Positions 11,579 through 23,275 of a DNA stretch of 64,000 nt are shown here, one piece after another. The notes under the pieces were generated by a model. The model ran no database searches. It saw only the letters and a program-made list of their open reading frames with translations, and was not told the origin of the DNA. Source of the stretch: Gentiana macrophylla (taxonomy: Eukaryota; Streptophyta; Magnoliopsida; Gentianales; Gentianaceae); contig CM047806.1 in the NCBI GenBank assembly GCA_026214975.1, positions 95,503,811 to 95,567,810 on the forward strand, written 5' to 3'. The position numbers and the translations under genes were made by a program. How positions within the stretch are numbered: the first letter of the stretch is position 1; each line of letters opens with the position of its first letter.

Positions 11579-12191
11579 TGATATACCCAGTTGGGTGAGG
11601 CCTGTTCATCCATATTGGGCCTACAATCTAGGCCCGTCAACGAGATAATGGGCTTATCCTCTCGCTGAGTCTTTGCCACCAAGCTTCTTACAGCCGCTAG
11701 CTACAACGGATCATGACCGCCAGCGATAAGCGGACCCGTTCTCTCGTATGATTCCAACCTATATACTCAAGGCACAAGCGAGAGTCATTTGCTCGATCAT
11801 ACTTCTCGCTACTCATTTGCCCGCCACGCTTATCGGTGGCCAATCCGGTGGCAACACATTCTGGTGGCTAGGACACTTGTACCGCATGCATGCTTAACAG
11901 CTATATACTCTCGGTTGTCTTGTCGATGAGCGATAAACCGACTTACTTTTCGCCTATATATATAGGGGATCACATTGTAATAGAGGACTCTCTGAAGCTT
12001 TAAGCTATTAATATAATACAAGCAGAAACTCTGCCAATTTGTCGACTAATTCACTTGTTCATCACAAACACTCAAACCGCCACTACTGTTCTTGATCACC
12101 ACCGTGTCCTCACCGTAGAAATCACACATCACAGCCTTATTTCCACAAGATAAACACTGTTACCGCAAATCTGGTGTTCCACGCAACATCA
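11579..12191 (+). repeat. 5' LTR of the Tat element
   Basis: 613 bp, TG...CA. The last ~250 bp (from the TATATATATA-containing segment near 11955) are essentially identical to the 3' LTR. The first ~370 bp show many differences concentrated where the 3' LTR has CAG or CTG. The run tatatatatagggg at about 11956 is the likely TATA region. Transcription of the element would start shortly after it. Confidence 0.9.
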
Positions 12192-12193
12192 GT

Positions 12194-12209
12194 TGGCTCC
12201 GTTACCGGG
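12194..12209 (+). promoter_or_regulatory. Primer-binding site of the Tat element
   Basis: TGGCTCCGTTACCGGG lies two bases after the 5' LTR. It is a variant of the TGGCGCCGTTGCCGGG site, the 3' end complement of a host tRNA that primes minus-strand DNA synthesis. Two changes from the usual form are visible. Confidence 0.8.
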
Positions 12210-12469
12210 AAAATCATTATCACTCAACATTTGGAGGCCACTTACTCCACAACAAAGACGATTTCACGGTGTCTCGGCGAAGTTATCATCATCTACTGAT
12301 GCAGCCGGTCACCAAAGTTTTGAACTTTTGGGATATCTGACCCGAAACATTTGCTCTCCTCATCTCAAACAACTACCACGGAGATCACCAACTTCATCCA
12401 TACTCACGCTTGAGTCCATCTTTAAATATCGAGAAAATACCCACAAAAAATTATAAGTGATGGCTGGCG

Positions 12470-14230
12470 GGAAAAACTTGAACCCAGTAACACCGACTAA
12501 ACCAGTCAATCAGCGCCCGACACGTGGAGCGAACACACTGCGTGGAGAGGCGAGCAGAAGGGTCATGTCAGATGGGGCACACGTCAACCACTGCCCTCCA
12601 CGACCGATATGCGAACATATATTCGGGAAAGAGCCAAAGCCCTTGAAATATACGAGGCGGTCGAGAACAAATAAAGAAAAGGGATCGCGAGGGCATCGGC
12701 CCAAATAACGAGCGAGGAGGTCTCAGCGAGGCGCCCCACAACAAGATTCATACAAAATAGCACTCAGGCACATATGGGTATGTAGAGGAAATGCGGGTAG
12801 GGAATGCAATCTTGATCGCCGAGGGCGCCACCCCGACCAATCCATAAATTCACCCTCCTCAACCCCACAAGCAGAAATACAGCCCACCTTCATTCCCCCA
12901 AAAACAGTTCAGCCACAGCAGTCGGAAATAGAAGGAAGCAGTCATGCGACCTCACAGCCGAGGGGGGACAGGAGATCAGCATTAGATCGGCTGGGGCCCG
13001 TGGTCGGCGACATGGTGCGCCCAGGCGACCAAGGAATCCTCGACAAGTCCGTACTCGCACAGAAGGGCATGGGGACTCGCAAGATCAAGGAGGGCATATG
13101 ACATTTCCGCCCATTCCCCCGAACCAAGCGGAGATGGGCATCATGAAAAAAGCAGTCGAGAGCTACAAAAAACTACGAAGGGTGTCAAAGTGGTTCCAAC
13201 ATAGAGAGCAGTGTACTCCATCGAGTATATTGAAAGCGGCACAAGAGGGAGGACTCGCTATCCTAACTTTATTAACTACCATGGAGCTCTGAGATCCTCT
13301 GGATTGGTGTCGACCTTTCAAAGCGAGAATCGGTTTGTGTACATCTAGCGGCGAGGCTTGGTGTATAGCATTTGTAGGGTCAATGCAAGATCAGGCGACA
13401 TCATGGATCATGATCTTCCCGGGTTCGATTTTATCTTGGGATGATCGATCAACAAATTTATAGCTGAATTTAGGTCGATAGGAGGACCTAAAAGACACAC
13501 ATTGACTGCATGAGGTCCGCAGGCGACAGCGAGTCTACCCGCGGCTATTATGGCGGTTTTATAAAGTATATGAGCTAACAGGGGTATAGCGGATAACGTT
13601 GTCATGACTAGCTTGAAGCGAGTTGAAGCCGGGGTATTTGAAATCTTATTTTGCTTTGTAGCCACGGCCCGAACCTACAAGAAATGTTGAGTTCGACTAG
13701 GAAGTACATTGCGGCTGCGGGGAAGCGAAGGCGTCTTCATCCAACAAAGGCAAGCGGAGAATTTGGCGTAGCCGCCAAGAGATACCAGCGAGAGGCGGAT
13801 CGGAAATCAAGAAAACTGAAAGATTTAAGGAGGAGCATTTCACGCCGCTCGAAATTTCCTATTCTCAAGTGTTGAATGAAATAAGAGGCGAAATACGAAC
13901 CATACCCGATGGTTCCGGATACCGCGCCATGCGATGCATCCAATTTTGTGGCTATCACGAGGGATAAAGGTCACACTCTTGATGAGTGTATCGGTTCAAG
14001 CGAGCAATAGAGAAGTTACTCGCTCGCGGACACCATGATCACCTCAAACTCGATCTTGGTGGTCGGATAGGAGGAATCAACAAGCTCGTCGATTCGGCGA
14101 GGAACATTAGAATGATAACTGAGCCTCCTCCCAGTAACAATCAGATTAAGAATCGCATCGGCTCCATCAACAAACATGTGGAGAAGCCTATTGTTTTGTG
14201 AGGAAATGAGCAACCCCTCGCCTTTACTCG
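12470..14230 (+). pseudogene. Gag region of the Tat element, broken
   Basis: Fragments are spread over several frames. The proline- and charge-rich N-terminal part lies at about 12457-13130. The retrotransposon-gag core around 13300-13420 reads AFVGSMQDQATSWI, like the 'FLTSLQGEALRWF' block of plant Ty3 gag. A basic region follows at 13650-13875. Frameshifts occur every 100-250 bp, so no capsid protein could be made. Gag would have formed the virus-like particle that houses reverse transcription. No CCHC knuckle was identified, which is usual for decayed copies. Confidence 0.65.
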
Positions 14231-14269
14231 AAGTGAGCTGGTGACTTCGATCAATACATAGGATATGTG

Positions 14270-14560
14270 TCTTTGCATTTCAGTGGTTGTCAATCGGGCT
14301 GTGTCAATAGAGTGATGGTTGATCTGAGGAGCTTGCGCGACATTTTATATTACAAGCTGCTTCAAGAGTTGGGGTTCGGTGATTCTAATTTGAGTCCGCA
14401 TAGTGGCACCGCTGAGAGGCTTCACCAATCATAAGATCTGAGTCAAGGGGGCCATCGACCTCGATGTCTGAGATGGGAGATTATGCACCCTTCCGCTTTT
14501 GAAAAGGTGATGTTTTAGTTTTCGATCTTGATCCAATTATAATATGATAATCGGGACACG
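14270..14560 (+). pseudogene. Retropepsin-like protease region of the Tat element
   Basis: The frame reads VNRVMVD, a disrupted catalytic segment, then DILYYKLLQELG. In relatives the gap holds the catalytic Asp-Gly-Ser type triad (DNGSS/DGGSS). Here it has become DLRSLRD, so the Asp remains but the following Gly-Ser is lost. Upstream of it a decayed gag-protease linker is present. Function would have been cleavage of the polyprotein. Confidence 0.6.
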
Positions 14561-14829
14561 GCTTTAAAGCGATTTGAGATGGTAGCTTCCATTCCGCATC
14601 GGCGGATAAAGTTTTATGTTGGGGACAAGATCGGAATGTCGATCAATGAGCACTGCCATTTGTCTAACATACATACATGAAACAAAACGAGGAATAAGAG
14701 GTTGAATCGAACGACCACACAACATGGAAAATATCGATATGATCAAGGTTCTTTGTTGATCTGAACGATCAAAGTGGAGTCGCGAAACTCTTTGCAAGTC
14801 GAGAGATGAACCCGATTTTACTGAGAAGA

Positions 14830-15660
14830 AGAGTTGGTCGAGGTGGTCATCAGCGATGAATATCGAGCAAAGGTTAAGGTAGGAGCTCGGCTGAGTCCTA
14901 TCGAAAGGGAAAAATTGATACAAATACTCAAAGATAATTTAAGTGCATTTGCCTGGGTGGTTACCGATATGCAGGGAGTCGAAGCAGACGTCGCCCTACA
15001 TTATCTTAACGTCGACTCTACTTTTAAGCCGATCACGGCGGCGGCGTAATTTTCAACGAGAAAGAAGCGGCGGTGAAAGTAGAAGTCGGAAAGCTTCCTG
15101 GCGGGGAATCATAAAAGAGCTTGCCTACCCTACTTGGTTGGCAAATATGGTTATGGTAAAGAAACACAGCGGCAAGTGGAGAATGTGCGTCGACTTCACG
15201 GACATCAACAAAGCATGTCGAAGGATCACTATCGGTGCCACGAATTGACCGGTTAGTTGACTCTATTTACGGCTTTGAGGTTTTAAGTTTCTTGGGCGCA
15301 TAATGCAGGTATCATCAAGTGCGGATGGGGTGAGTCGACAAAGACAAAAAAGCGGCTTTTAGAGCATTTGGAGGATTGTATTATTATGAGATGATGCCAT
15401 TTGGGTTAAAGAATGCGGGTTCGACTATCGGCGAATGGTCAGCGGGGTCTTCAATTCACGAGATAGGTAGAAATATGGAAGCTTACGTAGATGACATGGT
15501 TGTTAAGTCGGCATTTGGGGCGGTCACGCGGCGTGACCTTCAAGAAACTTTCAACAATGTCCGAAAACACTCGATGGTGAATCCGGCCAAATGTACTTTT
15601 GGTGTCGAGCGAGGCAAGTTTAGGGTTCATGGTTAGTAAATGTCGTGGCATCGAGGCTAA
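14830..15660 (+). pseudogene. Reverse transcriptase region of the Tat element
   Basis: Readable blocks in order: LSAFAWVVTDMQG at about 14940, YPTWLANMVMVKKHSGKWRM with CVDFTDINKAC at about 15125-15220, YYEMMPFGLKNAG at about 15380, and the catalytic YVDDMVVKS at about 15485 followed by DLQETFNNVRKHSMVNPAKC. These are the classic RT motifs of Ty3/gypsy elements of the Tat group, including the polymerase aspartates in YVDD. Frameshifts at about 15050 and 15250-15370 and internal stops break it into at least three frames. Confidence 0.88.
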
Positions 15661-16260
15661 TCGAGGAAAAATTCAAGCTTTGATTGACATGAAAGAGCCT
15701 ACTACTATCAAAGAAGTGCAGAGGCTCGGTGGCGCATAATTGCGCTAGGTAAGCTTCATATCAAAATCGGCGGAGAGGTGTCTCCCTTCTTCAAAATTCT
15801 CAGAGGTGACAAAACTTTTTCATGGAGCAGCGAGTGTTCACGAGGCATTTCAAGCTTTAAAAGAGTATACAGGAAACCACCCCTTTTGGTTAGCCCTATA
15901 GAGGAGATGTCTTTGTTTTATACTTAGCGGCCGGACGGGGCATTGCCGCCGTTCTTGTCAGGAGGCGGAACCCTCCAAAATCCGTTTATTATGTAAGCAA
16001 GGCTCTCGATCCGGTGGAAGTCGTTATTTTAATGTTGAAAAATTAGCCTACTCGCATTATTCTTGCCCGCAAACTCGGGGCTTACTTTACCTCACACACG
16101 ATAGTTGTCTTGCGGATAGTCCATTGCGTCAAATATTGCATAAACCGGACCTTTCTGGTCGACTTCTCAGATGGGCCATCGAAATCACCGAGTTCGATAT
16201 GCAATATCAACCTAGAAAAGCTATCAAGGGTCAAGCATTACCAGATTTTATTGTGGAGAC
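15660..16260 (+). pseudogene. Connection and first RNase H region of the Tat element
   Basis: Across frames I read DMKEPTTIKEVQRLGG, then LPFFKILRG, FQALKEY, YYVSKALDPVE and a stretch ending in GRLLRWAIEITEFDMQYQPR with KAIKGQALPDFI. This is the tether and the Ty3-type RNase H following RT, where 'RxLLRWAxxLxEFDIxYxPR' is a well-known block. It removes the RNA strand of the RNA/DNA hybrid. Several single-base indels break the frame between 15740 and 16090. Confidence 0.8.
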
Positions 16261-16289
16261 AAGTTTTAGCTCGCCACAACCCAGTTCGC

Positions 16290-16720
16290 CTTTAGCCCAT
16301 GAGCCCGCTGTAGCCAAGAGTAAGCCAGGTCAATGTTGGTACTTATATGTTGATGGGGCGTCTAATCGGAAAGGTTGTGGGGCCGGAGTAATTTTGATGG
16401 AGCCGGGCAGCGGAGGAAATCGAAAAAGCCTTAAGGTTGAATTCCCGGCCACAAATAATCAAGCGAGTCTGAAGCGATTATAGCGGTCTCGAGGCTAGCC
16501 AAGGAGTTAAGCGTGGAAAATGTGGAAGTCTTTTGTGATTCCCGACTCGCCGTCAACCAAATCTCGAGGGGACTATGACACACACTGCGGTATTCTCGAG
16601 AAATATGGTGAGATTGTTCGGCGATTAAGAGTTGGTTTCAATTATTGCAAGTTCATCGAGTCGAAGAGGACAACGGCGGCGGACTATCTCTCAAGCTGTC
16701 GCTCAAAGAAGAAATCGCGA
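16290..16720 (+). pseudogene. Second (archaeal-type) RNase H region of the Tat element
   Basis: WYLYVDGASNRKGCGAGVIL followed by FPATNNQAS is a second RNase H start (catalytic Asp in VDGAS) located after the first one. Plant Tat elements are known for carrying such an additional archaeal-like RNase H. The expected continuation (AEYEALI, then LxVxxDSxLVxxQ) is visible only in pieces: SLL..FPTRRQ near 16530 and NYCKF near 16640 lie in shifted frames. Confidence 0.75.
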
Positions 16721-16899
16721 GATCCTTCAATAATGATAGAATATACATTTGTACCATTTATCGAAGAAACACAAATCATGAAATCGACACACAGCGCCGA
16801 CTACATGTTGGATCGGTGAGGTTCGAGGCTTATATAAAGCAGGCACCTTGCCTGGCGGAGCGGATAAAATTTGCACACTTAAGAAAAGAAGCGGCGGAT

Positions 16900-17910
16900 A
16901 TATTGTGAACAACGGAATACTCTACGGAAGGTCGCATGACAAGGCCTCTTCTGCGATGTGTTCGAGAGGAAGAAAGCAAGACAATCCTTATCGAACTTCA
17001 CCAGGAGTGCGTGGGGACACCCGCTAGCCGCTCTTTAGCGCGAAGGTTATAACCGCGAGGTATTATTGGCCAACAATTCTTAAAGACTCGAGAAAATTGG
17101 TGAGAGAATGTCGAGAATGTCAAAGGCACGCGGACATCCCCCGGATACCATCGGTCGAACAAAGCATCGTGACCGCACCCTGGCCTTTCGACATGTGGGG
17201 ACTCGATCTCATCGGACCATTTCCACTAGGAAGAGGTGGATGCAAAGTTATCATAGTAGCTGTGGATTTCTTCACAAAGTGGGTCGAAGCAAAACCGATG
17301 GTCAAGATAACCGCCAAAGCAGCAGGTTATTTTTTACATGATCAAATTTTTTCACGTTTTGGCATCCCGTGGGCAGTGGTATCAGATCACGGTCCACAAT
17401 TTAGGAAGGACTTCTCGAATCTTTGTGAGGAATTCAAAGTTAAACACTGGCAGTCGTCCGTAGCTTATCCTCAAGAGAAGCGGCCAAGGCGAGGGCGGCA
17501 ACAAGCAAATAATCAAGATGTTAAAAGCGTGGATGACGGGATAAAAGCGAGGAGGGTGGGTTGATGAGCTACCCGACATACTTTGGGCACTCCGCACCAC
17601 GATAAAAACACTACGGGAGAAACACCTTTCGCTCTTACCTATGGATCAGAGGCCATGACTCCCGTTGAAATGGCTCTACCCAACATCAGGGTCGCCTTAT
17701 ATGACCCAGCGGACAATTTGTTAAACAAGCAGATCGACTTGGATCTAGTGGAGGAAAAAAGATTGGCGACATATCATCGACTCGCGAACTACAAGCAACT
17801 TCGCTAAAGACAACACGACAAGCGAATCGCGATCATTCGTTTAAGGTCGGGATTTTGTTCTTGAAATAGAAAGGCCACGGGCATGGGCCAAATAAGGGCA
17901 AGCTAACGAC
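16900..17910 (+). pseudogene. Integrase region of the Tat element
   Basis: The zinc-binding end is present as YYWPTILKDS then CRECQRHADIPR. The core has WGLDLIGPFPLGRGG, VDFFTKWVEAKP, FGIPWAVVSDHGPQF and SVAYPQE, i.e. the first two catalytic Asp residues (LDLIG and VSDHG). The block that should hold the catalytic Glu (NGQAEAANK) is scrambled to KRPRRGRQQANN by changes at CAG-like positions. A later frame (GETPFALTYGSEAMTPVEM, 17610-17670) is the conserved C-terminal part. Frameshifts at about 17470 and 17570. Confidence 0.88.
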
Positions 17911-18479
17911 AAATTGGGAAGGCCCTTATCAAGTGGCGAGGAGATCAAAAAAAAGGACTTATATTCTCGAGAAATCATCAAGGCTACGAGCTCAATAGAC
18001 CTTGGCATGCGGACAACCTCAAAAATCTTGCATGTAATAAATCGGTTAGGGTTATGGCTATCCTCTCTCGTTCTGACGGGAGTGGTTAGGCTTTCTTACT
18101 TGCTTGTAATCTTCACTCAACTAGCGGGATGAGTCGAAATTAACAAAGCCCGATTTTACATCTTCTCTTTTAGCATATTATTGAGTATCTGGCGGGTAGA
18201 AATAAAATACTGTTCGGATAAATACGGGTAAATTTAAAGCGGTCACGCTTTTCCAGCAAACAAATTATTTCAGATAAAGATTCAAGGGAATATCTCAAAT
18301 GTGAGTCCATACGAAATCGGCGTGGAATCTTATCTAAAACAAAGGGCGGATATCGGACTCAATTTAGACAATAAATTCGAGCAAAAGCAAACATACATCG
18401 AAGCGGGCAAAAAACAAAATAATGTTGGACAAGGTGCATACTAGTTATTCTGAAGCAAATGTGCAGACAAAAGTGCGGA

Positions 18480-21320
18480 AAAGAAAAGAGTTGTACATAT
18501 GCGAAATCAAAATAATGTTTTACAAAAAAGGGAGCACAAATTTAAGAATTCTCAGGCCGCATCTCTTCATTATGGACATTCTCTTCGCGGAGAGAATGGT
18601 GCGACATCGATCGGCATTTGTCTCGGACTCGATAGACTCTACCGTCGGCTCAAGCTTGTTTGCTCTGCCTCTCTCAGAAGCTTGCTCGACCTCTTGGCGG
18701 CTCTCTCTCTCTCGTTACAGTAGCCAAGCGCACACGCTCCCTCAGTTCGCCTCAATCACGGTGAGGCCACCCAATCGAGGATCACACTCTGGAACATAGT
18801 ATTGAAGCTCAATGTCGAGAGAAGGGTATCGGTCATGAAATTCTCTTAGATAATCGAGAAGGGATGGGTGAGAATCCATTCCTCTAAGACATCAAGGTCG
18901 GGGTACCACCGTCATGAGCCAGGGCGCACCTCGCGATGTGATAAAACCCTTGGTCATACCCATCATAAAGCCATCACCATTAGCGACCTTGATCGGCCTT
19001 GACACTTGAGCCTAGATCCTTCAATTGTTTCCGCAAGTCCGCGCTGCTTTGCTTGCTCGGCCTCCCGATGAGCTTGAGCCTCCGATATTTTACGCTTCAT
19101 CTCCTCCATGGTTTGTCAGCGGACTTGCTCTGCTCCACGAGCTCGAAATTAATCTATTAGTTTCGACATTTGTGATCTCGACTTTCGTTCTCCGCCTCAA
19201 TTGCGTTTAACCGCCCACGAGACCAGCGGACCACGGCATTTGCGGCACCAAGAGCTTTACGGTTTTCGGCCAGCTCTTTTCTGACATTGACACTCTCAGC
19301 TATGGTGTATCTGTAATCATTGATGGCTGTGCCAAGCGGTGCCAACCTAATGGAGGAAAAGTCAGCGGAGTCAATATTGACTTGAGAAAAACAACAATAA
19401 AAGAATGAAAAGCGAGAAACAAGAAAGGAGGTTTACCATGCTCACCGTGGCGCCGTATAAGCCCCACAAATCTTCAATACTCCCGAGAAAGGCATGACGG
19501 GGATCAGTCTGATCCGCCATAACAACCACATCCGCTATCCGCGGCCTATCTCCATCTGGATATCATTAGGGATACCCCATCCCGAAATGTCTCGGCGAGG
19601 CACATCGGTAATACCCCTTGAAATTGTGCGCGCCTTGGGCGGTCGAGAGGTTGTTGCCGCATGAACTCTTTATCCAACGGCGGCGGGACAACCTCACAGG
19701 CCCAATAGGAACTCGACAAAGGCACCACTATCTTCGTGCTGCAGATGCTACCTCATCGGCCCTGAGTTTGCCTTGATCAACAACTTTTTCTTTACCTTTA
19801 TCGATTAGGTTTTTTTGAGAGGAGGACCTCACACTTGCGCCGCTACCATCTCCCGCGGGCTCAATCTCTTCAGCGGCAGCCCTCTTCTTCTTATCACCCG
19901 CGGCGGCTTTGTCGAGTGAGTACGCTTCATGGTTTTGCTCTTGCGGTCTTCTCTACCAAGTGCTTGGTGGGGTGATTTCACGACTTTAGCTCGAGAGGCT
20001 CCGGCCTCCGTCGTGCTGTAAGTCAACCATGGGAGGATGTTTTGATCCCTGTGGCTCGGTGGCCCTCTTCACCTCGCCAATGATCTTTTTCTTTGTCGGT
20101 TTGTTTGCGTCGAACTAATTTATCCATGGTACTGCGGGGAACAAATGTTTATTAGCAACGGAAGATAAAAAAAAAAATCCTACTCGGTGCTCGCATATTA
20201 GGATAACGCGCCATGATTTCACATTGAGAAGGCATGACACGCCATGGTGACACTCGCCATACCAATCGAGGATGAGTCGACAGCGAGTCGACTACAACCA
20301 AAGGATCGCCGATGCGGCTCGAGAAAGTCGGCTTTATGCGAGATAGGGCTGGCCAACATCAGCAACAACCTCGGTTAAAAGCCGGGCTTGAGGCTCACTT
20401 TGCGGGTATAACCCGGATCGTCTTTGGCTCGGAGATAAACTCATCATCGTCAGTTGAGTTCTTATCTTGTTCAAATGCTCGATCTTGACCCGAATTCTCC
20501 GCTAGCTTCTCAAGCGGCCAACTTACCGGGACTCCACCTTCATGCATCTTTTGTCCCGATCCGCCACTTTATCGAGGAGATCGAACAATAAGCGGGGCCG
20601 ACCGTGGCTTGATCTCTGCGGCTGAATTTGACCGACCGCACCGCTTCTTGGAAAAGCCATAAAAATATAGGGCGCCGCCATCGATGGTTCACGTCCGCTT
20701 AGCCCTGCGATTATGATAAAGGACATAACCACGCGGACTACTCCAGGCTAAGGTATACGGCATCACCTTGGCTCCTCCATGAACTTAACGAAAAATGGAT
20801 AGAAGGAGAGTGCGAGTCCGGCTGCAAAATGATCATAGTGCAACCCACAGATAGTCTTTGCGATCTCGGCCGCGCGAGTCGGAGGACACGTTAGTCGGCG
20901 CCCATCTGCGACAAAGCGATAGTCCGCCCGAGATATCATGCCCCCAGCGCCAAGGTATAATCTTCTCGATCTTTGAACTCCTTCCATCGAAATATAAAAC
21001 CTTATATCTGCTCGCTTTTGCTCTATGAGCTCATTTTCCCATAGCAGACCTTTTCTTGGCGCCCTCTTCTTTCCGGGCTCCTGGTGGCGGTTTCTTTTTC
21101 ACAACAATCTTTGGAGACTTTTTGGCTTCTCCGATACCACAGTGGATTCCACGGCTTCCTTGATCTTGCCGCTCGTTCGGCGGCTCAGGTTTTAAAACTC
21201 TCTCCATCTGGTGAGGAGATTGCTTAGTGCCCGTTTGGTGCGTCATCTTACGGGGCGATTCTATGTTAATGGGTCGAGGGTTTGGATTTTCTTCCATCTC
21301 TTCCCTCGTCGCCACTAGAG
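18480..21320 (-). pseudogene. Antisense ORF region between integrase and 3' LTR of the Tat element
   Basis: Reading frames of coding character lie on the strand opposite to pol. From the 5' side there is a basic, proline-rich start at 21315-21031. Then comes a frame at 20987-20763 (LTCPPTRAAEIAKTICG, then LSFYPFFVKFMEE) resembling the 'P..GH.......GLRLPLHPFF..L' block of the 'putative gypsy-type transposon' domain common in plants. A lysine/arginine-rich linker follows at 20026-19829 and an Ala/Glu-rich, coiled-coil-like part at 19345-19157. Antisense additional ORFs are known in Tat elements; their role is unknown. Here the ORF is broken by many indels, and the domain match is by eye. Confidence 0.55.
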
Positions 21321-22646
21321 CTAGTGCCTCTCGTGCTCACCTCCTCACGATCCGTAACCGGCTGCGGCTCAGCCTCTTAAATGCGATTGTGTGTGATCGA
21401 TGACGTGCGGAAAAGAAAAAGGGCAAGGTGGATCAGTTTATCACCCGGACATGGAAATCGGGTCGAGGTGAAAGCAATCACACCCCGACACCTCGCCCTT
21501 CCATCTTCCTTAAACAGATATAAAATCCCCAGAAAAACCCCAAACCTTTGCCCAGAAAAACCCCAAACCTTTGCCCAGAAAACCCCCAAATTCTCAGAAA
21601 ACCCTAAATTCAAACCCTAAAATACCCATTCAAATTCAAAACCAAAAACATATACGGAGGCAAAACACTAGCGATCAAAACATACATGCATTGGGGGTAT
21701 TTTCTAGGAAAAAGAGGCACAAGATCGCAAAGGACAGGCTGGGCTCATGGCATTCATCAGAGGAAAGAGGTAAAATTGCAGAGGCGAGAATCACAGTATT
21801 CACCCATTTTGTAAGAAGAATGGGAGAAATAAAGCATAATCAAATCAACAAACAATGAAAGAGTAAAATTTACTTTGATTGATAATGAAGGTGATAAAGT
21901 GTTGAGCTTTGGTAAGCGAGCACTCGCGGAACACCTTGCAATCGCGGAATTTCCTTGCTTTATCAACCGGAGATTTTATCGAGAGAGAAGAAGGGGAAAA
22001 GTGGAGGAGTTGAGGTAACTCCTCTATTTATAAAGGGAGAATTGAGAGGGCAGCGCTTAGGATTGAAATTCAAATGTAATGATAGCGAGAGCGGTTATCG
22101 ATTTTCTCTCGCCAATCGAGCAAAGGGCGGTTCCGTTCAACGCCGTGTCGAGCACGTGTGGTGGCGTGGCGTTTCATGTACCGATACATCCGTTTACACT
22201 TTCCAACCGTTCAAATCTCTTTTGGCGATCATCACTTCTCCAGCGGAATGGCGACCTCGGCGTATTATTATCTTCCAACATTATTTCAAGCGGCTAGCAT
22301 CAATCAATACCCGATGTGTCTTATCGACAAAGCACCTTTGATAAGCGTTATCACTTAAATAAGCCCGCCAGGCGTTGTCGGCGATTAAGCTGTTATTTGC
22401 AAATGCACAACATACAATCGGTAATTCGCTCGCGATACTAACAACGATTCAAGCCCGATGGAACATTATCGGCGATCAAGCTGTTCGCTACAAATGCACG
22501 CGACACACAGCTAGTGGTTTTCACCTGCTTGGTTCAAGCCCGATAAAGCAATATCGGCAAGCCTGCATCACGGCGACTACAAAGAGCTTCACTAAAGCCC
22601 TTCTTCAAGTTCTACTCTCCGCCTTGGCGGTTTCACGCGAGCACGC
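21321..22646 (+). other. Untranslated 3' region of the Tat element
   Basis: No pol-strand coding motif is seen. It contains a 19-22 bp direct repeat (ccccaaacctttgcccagaa, twice around 21540-21580) and, on the minus strand, the probable upstream region of the antisense ORF. The frames of up to 128 codons here show no domain. Confidence 0.5.
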
Positions 22647-22659
22647 AGTAGGGGGCCAT
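22647..22659 (+). promoter_or_regulatory. Polypurine tract of the Tat element
   Basis: The purine-rich string agtagggggcca ends directly at the 3' LTR. Such a tract resists RNase H and primes plus-strand DNA synthesis. Confidence 0.75.
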
Positions 22660-23275
22660 TGATATACCGGTTGGGTGGGGCCTGTTCATCCATATTGGGC
22701 CTACAATCTTGGCCCATCAACACGAGATAATGGGCTTATACCCTCGTTTGTCGCCGCCAAGCTTCTTCTAGCCGCTAGCTACAACCGGATCATGACCGCC
22801 ACATGATAAGCGGACCCATTCTCTCCATGTGATTCCAACCTATGTACTCAAGGCACAAACGAGTCCGCTGCTCGATCATACTTCTCACTACTCGCTGCCC
22901 GCCACGCTTATCCAGCTGGCCAATCCAGCTGGCAACACATTACAGCTGGCTAGGACACTTGTACCGCATGCATGCTTAACTTAGCTATATTCTCTCATTT
23001 GTCTTGTCGATGAACAGTAAACCGACTTACTTTTCACCTATATATATAGGGGATCACATTGTAATAGAGGACTCTCTGAAGCTTTAAGCTATTAATATAA
23101 TACAAGCAGAAACTCTGCCAATTTGTCGACTAATTCACTTGTTCATCACAAACACTCAAACCGCCACTACTGTTCTTGATCACCACCGTGTCCTCACCGT
23201 AGAAATCACACATCACAGCCTTATTTCCACAAGATAAACACTGTTACCGCAAATCTGGTGTTCCACGCAACATCA
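22660..23275 (+). repeat. 3' LTR of the Tat element
   Basis: 616 bp, colinear with 11579-12191, ending CAACATCA and followed by the target duplication gtaaa. It preserves CAGCTGG three times (22913-22945) where the 5' LTR has CGGTGG or CTGGTGG. Confidence 0.92.

Larger units (their letters stand above)
11579..23275 (+). mobile_element. Complete Tat-lineage Ty3/gypsy retrotransposon, 11.7 kb
   Basis: LTRs at 11579-12191 and 22660-23275 both begin TGATATACC and end CAACATCA. The 5-bp target duplication GTAAA lies at 11574-11578 and 23276-23280. Primer-binding site, gag, protease, reverse transcriptase, two RNase H regions, integrase, a long 3' region with antisense frames, and a polypurine tract follow in the canonical order. 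The second RNase H and the antisense ORF are features described for plant Tat-type elements. All coding parts carry frameshifts and stops, so it is now inactive. It inserted into a pre-existing tandem array whose halves flank it. Confidence 0.93.

Noticed and set aside
14564..14923. 119-codon minus frame within the Tat pol
   Set aside because: It overlaps the PR-RT linker on the opposite strand. Composition and lack of motifs indicate a chance frame; the true antisense coding region lies after integrase.
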